Source: an uncultured Aquimarina sp.
Lineage (GTDB): Bacteria; Bacteroidota; Bacteroidia; Flavobacteriales; Flavobacteriaceae
DNA length: 64,000 nt
NCBI RefSeq assembly: GCF_947496855.1
Contig: NZ_CANMED010000005.1
Location: forward strand, 496,001 to 560,000
Direction of reading: 5' to 3'
The number at the start of each line of letters is the position of its first letter. Position 1 is the first letter of the stretch. The notes below the pieces were generated by a model. The model made no database searches. It had not been told where the DNA came from and was given only the letters and a program-made list of their open reading frames with translations. The position numbers and the translations under genes are program-made. Shown piece after piece: positions 56,734 through 64,000 of this stretch.

Positions 56734-57405
56734 TTATTTATCTATCCATTTTAAAACCTGAAAAGCCTCTGCATACTCAACTCCTGCAACTGCTCCTCTA
56801 TAAACCGCCAAAGCTTCTATATTTCTAATACTTCTTGGAAAAGGGTGTTCTCCTAATTCTGATTTATATATTTTCATAATTTTGTTCTTCTCCAATTGAT
56901 ATTTACTAATATCTACGAAATAAGTAGGGATGAAAATATTTTCTGGTAATGCTGGAGCAAATTCGGTCTCGGATATACACTCATACATTAATACCTTTTT
57001 AATAAATGGGTATCTGAACGATTTTGTACATGCCATTGTTGCCTTAAATGAGATCAAATGATCCGAATGAGCATCTGATCTGTTCAAAACATAAATAATC
57101 TCGGGCTTTGATTCGTTAAACACTTCACTTATCATCGGAATCATTTTTATTAATGAATCATCCGTTAAGGTCATCGTAGGAAAGTCAAGTTTATATACTT
57201 GATTGATTCCTAAATTATTTTTTACTTGTTCTATTTCATCTTGTCTTGATGACACTCTTTCTTCACTAAAACCTTGATCTGTAAATATGTTTGTTGTTAT
57301 CAACCAATCAATTTTATCTCCATCATCTTTGTGTTTCAGTAGGGTTCCTCCACAGCCTAAAATTTCATCATCTGGATGAGCCGATATAACAATTACATTT
57401 TTCAT
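56734..57405 (-). CDS. PIG-L family deacetylase
   Basis: 223 residues with the zinc-binding AHPDDEILGCGG (residues ~9-20) and RSDAHSDH near 108, the two motifs of GlcNAc-type de-N-acetylases. It would remove an N-acyl group from an amino sugar or nonulosonate intermediate in the cytoplasm. It lies 50 bases upstream of the PtmE-like gene start and touches the NeuC/LegG-like gene by one base, so it belongs to the block. A PIG-L enzyme is not a core enzyme of the standard legionaminic route. Confidence 0.9.
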   Translation of the reverse strand: MKNVIVISAHPDDEILGCGGTLLKHKDDGDKIDWLITTNIFTDQGFSEERVSSRQDEIEQVKNNLGINQVYKLDFPTMTLTDDSLIKMIPMISEVFNESKPEIIYVLNRSDAHSDHLISFKATMACTKSFRYPFIKKVLMYECISETEFAPALPENIFIPTYFVDISKYQLEKNKIMKIYKSELGEHPFPRSIRNIEALAVYRGAVAGVEYAEAFQVLKWIDK

Positions 57406-58559
57406 TAATACGTAATATTTTTGTAGATCAAATTATTGTCCAATTTTATTTTTTTTAAAATCTCCTTTACTTTTTCTGTTGTATCTCCATTTCCATATGG
57501 AGAATCTGAGTTTTCTACACGTTTTAAAAATTCTTTATCGGTTCTCACCTTATTTATAGCCTCTTTTATTTCTAATTTATTGTGATCTATAAACAGTACA
57601 TTATTTCCGTGTATTCTACCTCGTTGTCTACTTCCAATATTTATTGCTGGCAACCCAAAAGAGGGCGCTTCTAGTAAACCTGAACTTGAGTTACCTATCA
57701 AAGAAGTGGCATTTCTAAGTAGATTTACATAATTTAATCTATCAAGGTTCTTAAAAACAAAAAGAGATTCGTTCTTTGAAGTATATTCATCGATAACCTC
57801 AATTATTTCTCTATTTCCAGCATCAGAATTTGGATAATTAACCAAGCATTTAATATTTGATTCTAATATTGCATCTAATATAACTTCCATCTGCCTTCTT
57901 TGATCTTCAATCTCTGTAATTATTGGATGTTTAATTAAAACAAGGTAGTCATAACTTTCAATATCAAAACCAATATTATCTGATACTTGTTTTCTGCTTA
58001 GTTTTGGGGTTGAGACAATATTATCTATTGCTGGATTTCCTACTACAAATATTCTATCTTCTTCCTCTCCTAGTTTTATAAGCGTCTTTTTATGTTCTTC
58101 TAGCGTCACAAAATGAAGATGAGCATATTTACTTGCCGCGTATCTTGTTGAATTATCGATATTACCATCTTTGGCAATATCTCCTCCAAAAAAATGCGCA
58201 ACAGGTATATCCAGATATGCTGCAGTCATTGATACCGATATAGCTTCTTCGCGATCACCTGCTACTAATACCAAATCTGGTTTTTCTCTCTGAAAAGTCT
58301 GAGCAAACGCGGGTATTTGATTTCCAAGCGAAATAATTCTACCTATTTTCTCGCTAGTATCCACCAAGTTATAAATCCTATCGGCAATTGGATATTTTTT
58401 ATCCTCTATATTTTTTATAGTTTTTCCAAATGTGTCGGATAAGTGTGCCCCTGTTACTATAATTTTGAACTCAAAAAAATCATCCTCATGTAGTTTGTCA
58501 TAAAGGCTGCTTAATAAATCAAATTCTGAGCGAGCTCCTGTGATTGCAAGTATTTTCAT
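57405..58559 (-). CDS. UDP-sugar 2-epimerase, hydrolysing (NeuC/LegG-like)
   Basis: 384 residues. Motifs ITGARSEFDLLSSLYDKL, the LVAGDREEAISVSMTAAYLDIPVAHFFGGD region and the C-terminal GNSSSGLLEAPSFGLPAINIGSRQRGR are those of the hydrolysing 2-epimerases that make ManNAc or the 2,4-diacetamido sugar for nonulosonate synthesis. UDP-GlcNAc (NeuC) or UDP-diNAcBac (LegG) are both possible; the LegB/LegC pair upstream favours the latter. It lies 1 base from the GNAT gene. Confidence 0.88.
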   Translation of the reverse strand: MKILAITGARSEFDLLSSLYDKLHEDDFFEFKIIVTGAHLSDTFGKTIKNIEDKKYPIADRIYNLVDTSEKIGRIISLGNQIPAFAQTFQREKPDLVLVAGDREEAISVSMTAAYLDIPVAHFFGGDIAKDGNIDNSTRYAASKYAHLHFVTLEEHKKTLIKLGEEEDRIFVVGNPAIDNIVSTPKLSRKQVSDNIGFDIESYDYLVLIKHPIITEIEDQRRQMEVILDAILESNIKCLVNYPNSDAGNREIIEVIDEYTSKNESLFVFKNLDRLNYVNLLRNATSLIGNSSSGLLEAPSFGLPAINIGSRQRGRIHGNNVLFIDHNKLEIKEAINKVRTDKEFLKRVENSDSPYGNGDTTEKVKEILKKIKLDNNLIYKNITY

Positions 58560-58560
58560 C

Positions 58561-59511
58561 TTAAAATATATCTGAATCTAAAAATCTATAATGCCAATTT
58601 TTGTAACGTAAAATTGCTTCATTTTCTATCAAAGGAATGACTCCAAAGTAAGTGTTGAATCCTGTTTCTTTAAAACCCAACTTTTCTAAACCAATGTGCT
58701 CTTCGGTGTGAAGGTTACTCCATAAGTTAATCTTAGCATTATACTTCTCCATAAGTTCAGAAACACTTAAACTAACCATGTTATTTGTGTTATTCATATT
58801 GTAGAAAAACTCCATGATATCTATTTCACCGTTATATTCTTTGAAAAACATAATAGACACAATACCTCCATTCTTTCTCCCTACCAAAGCCTTGTAATCA
58901 TTATCGGGGTTATCCAACAACCTCCACAACATATTATCTACATCCCTCTTTATCAAAACTTGATTAGACTCTGCAGCTTGTAGTTTCGAAATATTTTTAA
59001 TTAGTTCTGGCGATACTTTTTCGATTTGAAAACTTATAGAATTATCCTTATTCTTTATAGGTCTATAATCTTGAGGAATAACACTAAAAATATTCAGAGC
59101 TGATAGATCTTGCCAATTCAAATATTTTCGAAAGCCATAATGCGAATTGTGATTTGCAAAACCATACACGGCAATAAATCCTTCTTCCTTTAAATTATCA
59201 AAAAGAGAACCTGCAAGTAATTTAAAATACCCTTTACCTCTATGATCTGGGTGAGTCATTGTCATGTTGGATAAAGCAACTTTATATTCACTACCTCCAT
59301 GAGATAATATCATTGGAGATACTGCATAATAGGCAGCCAAAACACCATCTTCAATAATGTAAGAAATAAAAACCTTTTCATTATTGGGGTTTTTCAAAAA
59401 TCGCCAATTCCAGTATTCTTTATCAAAATCAACATTAAAGGAAGCCTCAAAAGTTTCTTTAATTAACTCAAGGGAAACAGACTTATGGTGAAAAATTTCA
59501 ACTTTATTCAT
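58561..59511 (-). CDS. GNAT family N-acyltransferase
   Basis: 316 residues. The acetyl-CoA-binding motif is MTHPDHRGKGYFKLLAGSLF (residues ~83-102), followed by a second GNAT-like half, as in two-domain acyltransferases of surface glycan clusters. The C-terminus NWHYRFLDSDIF resembles proteins that act on nonulosonate N-acyl groups. It overlaps the NeuB gene by 1 base. With the PIG-L deacetylase nearby, it could replace one acyl group with another; that is an inference. Confidence 0.78.
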   Translation of the reverse strand: MNKVEIFHHKSVSLELIKETFEASFNVDFDKEYWNWRFLKNPNNEKVFISYIIEDGVLAAYYAVSPMILSHGGSEYKVALSNMTMTHPDHRGKGYFKLLAGSLFDNLKEEGFIAVYGFANHNSHYGFRKYLNWQDLSALNIFSVIPQDYRPIKNKDNSISFQIEKVSPELIKNISKLQAAESNQVLIKRDVDNMLWRLLDNPDNDYKALVGRKNGGIVSIMFFKEYNGEIDIMEFFYNMNNTNNMVSLSVSELMEKYNAKINLWSNLHTEEHIGLEKLGFKETGFNTYFGVIPLIENEAILRYKNWHYRFLDSDIF

Positions 59512-60518
59512 TATTTAATTATTAGTTCGTCTTCGTCAAATTCTTTTATGGCTTTAGCGCCTATCACTTCGTCCCATAGCATAGGGGAAATTCCAGTACC
59601 GGGTCTTTTAACAGTAATATTTTGAATAGTAAAGACCTCTCCTTTTTTGATTTTTTTGGTGGCAACAATACTTTTTCTGGCAACACTTTTGTTCTGTGCT
59701 TCACTATCACTAGGCTCTTTTCGTCCGTGACCAAAGGCGACTTCTATATTTCTAATTCCCTGTACCATGGCCTTTAGTTCTTCTGGCTCTAAAGATGCTC
59801 TATGATCTGGACCTTCCATTGTTTTGTCAAGCGTAAAATGTTTTTCGATAACGGTCGCTCCTAAAGCAACAGCTGCAATCGGAATTTCAATTCCAAGTGT
59901 ATGGTCCGAATATCCTATAGGTACGTCAAATTCTTTTTTTATGGTATTCATTGCCAGCATATTAACATCCTTCATTGGTGTAGGGTATTGAGTATTACAA
60001 TGTAATATTGAAATCTGACTTTTATGAGCCCCCGCATCAATTAATACATTCATGGCATCTCTTATTTCTTCTATAGTAGCCATTCCTGTTGATATTATAA
60101 TCGGCTTGCCTAACCCTCCTATTTTTCTCAAATAAGGTAAATTAGTAATTTCTCCTGAAGGAATCTTAAATAAATCTATATTTAATTTATTTAAAAAGTC
60201 AATACTATCTAAATCAAAAGCGGTAGATAAGAATGTAATACTTTTTGTATTACAATAATCAATTAACTCCAAGTGCATCTCTTTGCTTAGTTCAAGCTTT
60301 TGAAGCATCTCCAATTGTGATTCAGAAGTGTTATTAGTAGTTTCCTTTTGATAGGATGCCTTCTCAGCATTCTTGCTTACTAATTTTTTTGAATCGAAGG
60401 TTTGAAATTTAACATAATCAACACCTGCAGAAGCGGCAGCATCTATTAGTTTTTTAGCAAGATCAATACTTCCATTATGGTTTACTCCTGCTTCAGCAAT
60501 AATTAAGGTTTTTTTCAT
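59511..60518 (-). CDS. neuB: N-acetylneuraminate/legionaminate synthase, canonical NeuB type
   Basis: 335 residues from ATG 60516-60518 (MKKTLIIAEAGVNHNG); the frame is open 12 codons further upstream but that part lies inside neuD-like gene. Motifs are intact: IAEAGVNHNG, VDYVKFQTF, LHCNTQYPTP, GYSDHT, EKHFTLDKTMEGPDHRASL and a C-terminal SAF domain. It condenses PEP with ManNAc or a 2,4-diacetamido sugar. Its stop-start junction with the neuD-like gene is TAATG. The substrate is probably the LegG product. Confidence 0.92.
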   Translation of the reverse strand: MKKTLIIAEAGVNHNGSIDLAKKLIDAAASAGVDYVKFQTFDSKKLVSKNAEKASYQKETTNNTSESQLEMLQKLELSKEMHLELIDYCNTKSITFLSTAFDLDSIDFLNKLNIDLFKIPSGEITNLPYLRKIGGLGKPIIISTGMATIEEIRDAMNVLIDAGAHKSQISILHCNTQYPTPMKDVNMLAMNTIKKEFDVPIGYSDHTLGIEIPIAAVALGATVIEKHFTLDKTMEGPDHRASLEPEELKAMVQGIRNIEVAFGHGRKEPSDSEAQNKSVARKSIVATKKIKKGEVFTIQNITVKRPGTGISPMLWDEVIGAKAIKEFDEDELIIK

Positions 60519-61159
60519 TACTTTTTGTTTTTTGCCGGTACTCCAATCATACAAGTTTCATCTGATACGTCTTTTGTGACTACTGCTCCGGCGCCTATTT
60601 TGTTTTTAGACCCAATTTTTAAATATTGCAGTATTGAAGCATTGGTACCTATCAGGTTTTCATCTTCGATCATTACCCCACCAGAAATAACGGCACAAGG
60701 ATTTAAAACATTATATGAGCCTATTATACAATCATGCCCAATATGAACACCTCTATTAATATAGTTGAAGGATTTAATTGCTATATCCACGGTAAAAACA
60801 CATTTAGTCGTAATTATGTTGCCTATTCCTAATTTTACACTTTCGTCCAGATGTACATCTGGGTGAATCACATTTGGGAATTCAAAACTTGGATTGTTTT
60901 GATAGATTTGTACAATCTTTTTTAATCTATTAGTATCTCCTATACCAAATACTATCGAAACATTTTCTTTTTGATTATTTATAAAAGTAGATTCTTTTAT
61001 TATTGACAATTTTCTGCTACCTATCTGCAATGATTCGTTATTATCCACATCCACGAACCCTTTGAAATCATATGTTCTATGGAGCGCATTAATTTCTTCT
61101 ATTAGTAAATAAATCTCTTTTGCAGCTCCTCCTGCCCCAATGATATATATCGGCTTCAT
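60518..61159 (-). CDS. NeuD/PglD-like acetyltransferase
   Basis: 213 residues. N-terminal Rossmann part IYIIGAGGAAKEIYLLIEEI and a C-terminal left-handed β-helix with NRGVHIGHDCIIGSYNVLNP, LQYLKIGSKNKIGAGAVVTKDVSDE and GVPAKN, the standard layout of NeuD and PglD. It likely N-acetylates the 4-amino sugar made by the LegC-like aminotransferase (LegH role), although sialic acid O-acetylation is also known in the family. It overlaps the aminotransferase by 4 bases. Confidence 0.87.
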   Translation of the reverse strand: MKPIYIIGAGGAAKEIYLLIEEINALHRTYDFKGFVDVDNNESLQIGSRKLSIIKESTFINNQKENVSIVFGIGDTNRLKKIVQIYQNNPSFEFPNVIHPDVHLDESVKLGIGNIITTKCVFTVDIAIKSFNYINRGVHIGHDCIIGSYNVLNPCAVISGGVMIEDENLIGTNASILQYLKIGSKNKIGAGAVVTKDVSDETCMIGVPAKNKK

Positions 61160-62295
61160 ATTATAACACTACTAGGAATATTTATAACACGTTCTTCAAA
61201 CCATTGCGAATTTTCTAAATTACTGGTTTGCGCATTTTTAAACATCACTAAACTATTCATCAATTTCCATATTGGTCTGGTCATTATACCATTATCATTT
61301 GTTTCTTTAAGAAAATTATCTCTTTCTTCAAGATTTTCTAAAATAATTGCATTCAACCAATAATTAGCGGTTGTTTTATCGGGTTCGGTAATAAATGTAA
61401 ACGATGTATTTTCAAAAAATGTCTGATATTTTTTTGCCAGATTTCTCTTTTTCTCTAAAAACAAAGGAAGTTTTTCCATTTGTGCACATCCTAGAGCAGC
61501 ATTTATATTAGGTAATCTATAGTTATATGCAATCATATCATGCTCAAAGTCCCAGCGATGTGGAATTTTTGCCGTTGTTGTGATATGCTTTGCTTTTTTT
61601 GCCAACTTTTCGTCATTGGTAACAATCATACCACCACCACCTGTAGTTATCGTTTTATTTCCATTAAAACTAAAAGTACCTAAAAGGCCAAAAGTACCCG
61701 TATGCCTATCATTACAATAACTCCCAAGAGATTCTGCTGCATCCTCAACAACATCTAGATTGTACTTATCGCAAACAGTTACGAGTTCTTTAATCCTCAA
61801 GGGCAAACCAAAAGTATGCATAGGGACAACAGCTTTTATTCTTCTTTTTGAAGTTTTATTGATACATTGCCCGTTTATTATTTCTGTATTTTTTGATAAA
61901 AAATCTTCTAATTTTTCTGGAGACAAGCCCAAAGTATCTCTATCCACATCTACAAAAACTGGGTGTGCCCCAATATAACTCAGTGCGTTTGCAGTAGCAA
62001 TAAAAGTTAATGGTTGAGTTATCACCTCATCATTTTGTTCTACTCCTGTCATTAACAAAGCAATATGTAATGCTGCTGTTCCATTCACTGTAGCTATAGC
62101 ATATTTCGCCCCAGTAAATCGCTTCATTTCTTCTTCAAATTGATCTACAAATTTTCCAACGCTAGAAACAAAAGTGCTATCTATACAATCGTTAAGATAC
62201 TTTTTTTCATTTCCAATGAAAACAGGTGCATGTAATGGGATAAAATCATCCGTATTGTATGTTTCTTTTACAAAGGATATAAATTCTTTGTGCAT
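61156..62295 (-). CDS. LegC-like DegT/DnrJ/EryC1/StrS aminotransferase
   Basis: 379 residues from ATG 62293-62295 (MHKEFISFVKETY); the frame is open 16 codons further upstream over the dehydratase end, not family-like. PLP-binding Lys is in FSFNGNKTITTGGGGM, and GLLGTFSFNGNKT-type context with DAAESLGSY is the family form. It turns the 4-keto sugar from the LegB-like enzyme into a 4-amino sugar. The gap to the dehydratase is 4 bases, forming a LegB-LegC pair. Confidence 0.9.
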   Translation of the reverse strand: MHKEFISFVKETYNTDDFIPLHAPVFIGNEKKYLNDCIDSTFVSSVGKFVDQFEEEMKRFTGAKYAIATVNGTAALHIALLMTGVEQNDEVITQPLTFIATANALSYIGAHPVFVDVDRDTLGLSPEKLEDFLSKNTEIINGQCINKTSKRRIKAVVPMHTFGLPLRIKELVTVCDKYNLDVVEDAAESLGSYCNDRHTGTFGLLGTFSFNGNKTITTGGGGMIVTNDEKLAKKAKHITTTAKIPHRWDFEHDMIAYNYRLPNINAALGCAQMEKLPLFLEKKRNLAKKYQTFFENTSFTFITEPDKTTANYWLNAIILENLEERDNFLKETNDNGIMTRPIWKLMNSLVMFKNAQTSNLENSQWFEERVINIPSSVII

Positions 62296-62299
62296 ATAT

Positions 62300-63487
62300 T
62301 TACATTTTACTGTCCAAATATTTACCTGTTTCCTTATGTCCAAAATCAGGAATCATTTCAAAAAACAATTCCACTATTTCTTCCTTATTCCAGTTTTTAT
62401 TTTTTTTCATATCCTGAATTTTTCTGGTAAAAAGTTCAATCTTCTCGTTGTCAAAATTCAAATCATTTTTAATAATTCCAAGGTTATGAAACCTATTCAT
62501 ATCTAGTGTCTCTTTTTCTGTAAAGAACTCTTCAAAATCTTTTTCTCCTGTTGTGTCACTTTTAGAAAATAAACAAGGCCATTTGCCTTGTTCGGGTAAT
62601 GTCTTTATTAATTCTCTTGCTTCATTTTCATCACTGCATAAATATGGTTCATACCCCAATGCGTCCAGGTATTTTACCGCTATATCCGCAAAAGAAATAA
62701 GGTGTAAACTTTCACTTAATTTAGGAAAAAATATATCTCTATTCTCACCAAAAATGCATGACATTAAACACAATTCTCCTGATTCTTTCGGTATTACGAA
62801 ATATCTTTTTATATCATTAGGAGCTACTATAGGTTGTCTCTTTTTAATTCTTTGATCAAATCCATATAATAGAGAACCATCAGAAAACGCCACATTGGCA
62901 AACCTGGCAGTGGATATCTTAATATCCTTGCTTCGTTTCATCAGGTACATTTCCATTATACGTTTTGATGCTCCCATCATATTAACAGGGTTTGCCGCCT
63001 TATCAGTGGACACACAAAAGTATTTTTTGGTTCCTTTTTTTATCGATTGAAGTAGTGTTTTTTCAGTATTAAAAATATTGACATAAATCATTCGCATCAA
63101 CGTAAAAGGGTCTTTTTCGCTCCTTACGTGCTTTAGAGCTGATAGATTCAACACATAATCATATTGACCATCATTAGCAATAAATGCATCATATTCTTCT
63201 GAACCTATATCTAAAGCAAATGTTTGAAAATCTCCCTCAATATACCCAAAAGAACTTCTTACGTCTCGCACAAGTTCCACCATATTGTTCTCACTTATGT
63301 CAACAACATGTAATTTTTTTGGATTTCTTTTGAAGATTTCTTTTGTGACCGCCTGACCTATTGAACCTGCTCCACCAATAACCAAAAAAGATGATGATGA
63401 TACAATTTTCGCTAATTCACCTTCATTATTAGCAATATCTTCTGAAAATAGTTCATTAGTTCTACCTATCAAATTCAATACATTCAT
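62300..63487 (-). CDS. UDP-N-acetylglucosamine 4,6-dehydratase (LegB-like)
   Basis: 395 residues, extended SDR. NAD site is VIGGAGSIGQAVTKEIF (residues ~37-53), then VVDISENNMVEL, and the catalytic region FCVSTDKAANPVNMMGASKR is typical of 4,6-dehydratases of the FlaA1/CapD/LegB group. The C-terminus (about 100 residues) is extended, as in LegB. It makes a UDP-4-keto-6-deoxy sugar, the first step of legionaminic-type synthesis. It is the first gene of the block, preceded by a 44-base gap. Confidence 0.9.
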   Translation of the reverse strand: MNVLNLIGRTNELFSEDIANNEGELAKIVSSSSFLVIGGAGSIGQAVTKEIFKRNPKKLHVVDISENNMVELVRDVRSSFGYIEGDFQTFALDIGSEEYDAFIANDGQYDYVLNLSALKHVRSEKDPFTLMRMIYVNIFNTEKTLLQSIKKGTKKYFCVSTDKAANPVNMMGASKRIMEMYLMKRSKDIKISTARFANVAFSDGSLLYGFDQRIKKRQPIVAPNDIKRYFVIPKESGELCLMSCIFGENRDIFFPKLSESLHLISFADIAVKYLDALGYEPYLCSDENEARELIKTLPEQGKWPCLFSKSDTTGEKDFEEFFTEKETLDMNRFHNLGIIKNDLNFDNEKIELFTRKIQDMKKNKNWNKEEIVELFFEMIPDFGHKETGKYLDSKM

Positions 63488-63531
63488 AAACTATCTAGTT
63501 ATGGAATTAATATAAAATATTGTAAAGATTC

Positions 63532-64000
63532 TTAGTTCGATATATATGAGTCCTGAAATTCTTCTTTCAGTAAATTCTGTTTAGCACTCATGTTCCTCAC
63601 TCCAATTATGGTTTTTTCAAAGGCTTCAATATTGGTACTAAAAGACCTAAAAACAACGTATTCATCTTTATATTCCTTCGCTGTTTTAAGATTTAACCAA
63701 TAACTTTCAATTCCAGTTTTCTTAAAGTTTTCTGCAAGAAATTCTAGATCGTCCTTATACGGATAATTTTGTATGAAAACAGCGTAATTGCCGCTTTTCA
63801 ATAATTCAATATCTTCTGTTTTAAAAAAGATTTTATAAATATACTTGTTTTCGCTTAGATGGTTAACCTGAAACTTAGTTACAATAATACCATCACCTTT
63901 AAACTCTTTATCATTTAACTGTACAATATTACTTGGTAATTTGACTTTCTTTTCTTCTACTTCCTTTTTGTCAGTTTTATCGTTGATAGATTCTTCTGTA
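63532..64000 (-). CDS. Protein of unknown function, C-terminal part (runs off right edge)
   Basis: The frame stays open from the right edge to a stop at 63532, about 156 codons; the N-terminus is outside the window. The end has alternating β-strand and helix (NYAVFIQNYPYKDDLEFLAENFKKTGIESYWLNL, then YVVFRSFSTNIEAFEK) and resembles a SPOR-like domain, but only weakly. The region before it is charged (KTDKKEVEEKKVKLPS). It lies 44 bases upstream of the nonulosonic acid block. Not assigned. Confidence 0.5.
   Translation of the reverse strand, partial: TEESINDKTDKKEVEEKKVKLPSNIVQLNDKEFKGDGIIVTKFQVNHLSENKYIYKIFFKTEDIELLKSGNYAVFIQNYPYKDDLEFLAENFKKTGIESYWLNLKTAKEYKDEYVVFRSFSTNIEAFEKTIIGVRNMSAKQNLLKEEFQDSYISN

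Noticed and set aside
60519..60554. N-terminal extension of the canonical NeuB synthase
   Set aside because: It overlaps the end of the NeuD-like gene; MKKTLIIAEAG at 60518 is the family start.
62296..62343. N-terminal extension of the LegC-like aminotransferase
   Set aside because: It lies over the end of the dehydratase gene and is not conserved; the ATG at 62293-62295 gives the family start.

Overview
The window reads as a piece of the chromosome of a low-GC member of the Flavobacteriaceae (Bacteroidetes). The evidence is the type IX secretion/gliding lipoprotein SprE/PorW, an ATP synthase operon of the split Bacteroidetes kind (atpBEFHAG without atpD and atpC), many families typical of flavobacteria (DUF4292, DUF4254, DUF5687, DUF6168, DUF6341, DUF6427), TAnnTTTG-type promoter boxes and few purine-rich ribosome binding sites. 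An Aquimarina-like marine genus is possible, but the sequence alone does not settle the genus. No tRNA, rRNA, CRISPR array, insertion sequence or prophage was seen.

Layout. 1-7154 (minus strand) holds an envelope cluster: the start of an EnvC-like murein hydrolase activator, a DUF4292 lipoprotein, a TPR protein, a sugar nucleotidyltransferase, dUTPase, a Wzx-like flippase, a small lipoprotein and an outer-membrane barrel protein. 7258-9192 is a surface lipoprotein with four tandem ~103-residue repeats. 9384-10429 is a scar next to the ATP synthase operon: a diverged copy of the last ~34 codons of atpG, and a secreted-protein gene interrupted by an amber codon. 10444-15529 is atpBEFHAG, with strong hairpins after atpE, atpA and atpG. 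15652-19356 is sprE/porW, a bactofilin, AtpZ and a DUF6168 membrane protein, ending in its own terminator. 19670-30116 is mixed housekeeping and accessory DNA: a two-TM protein, an ABC exporter, a ferredoxin-type reductase followed by a 7-bp tandem repeat, two frameshifted small genes, a family 9 glycosyltransferase, DUF4254, a solitary adenine methylase, DUF6427/DUF6341 and purD.

30222 to the right edge (about 34 kb, all minus strand, many genes overlapping by 1-8 bases) is one surface-polysaccharide locus. It has Ugd and a UDP-glucuronate decarboxylase between two paralogous initiating sugar transferases, a WecA/TagO-type initiator with a WecG/TagA-type transferase, several glycosyltransferases, five O-antigen ligase/polymerase-type membrane proteins and two flippases (a third lies at 4518-5969). 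At its upstream end is a complete nonulosonic acid block resembling legionaminic/sialic acid synthesis: LegB-like dehydratase, LegC-like aminotransferase, NeuD-like acyltransferase, NeuB-like synthase, GNAT, NeuC/LegG-like epimerase, PIG-L deacetylase, a PtmE-like CBS nucleotidyltransferase, a second very divergent NeuB-like synthase, an SpsF-like cytidylyltransferase and a YhcH/NanQ-like anomerase.

How they work together. The nonulosonic block should make a CMP-activated nine-carbon sugar, the Ugd/UXS pair should supply UDP-glucuronate and UDP-xylose, and the initiators, transferases, flippases and polymerases/ligases should assemble and export the glycan. The most notable points are the unusual enzyme set of the nonulosonic block and the atpG 3' remnant.
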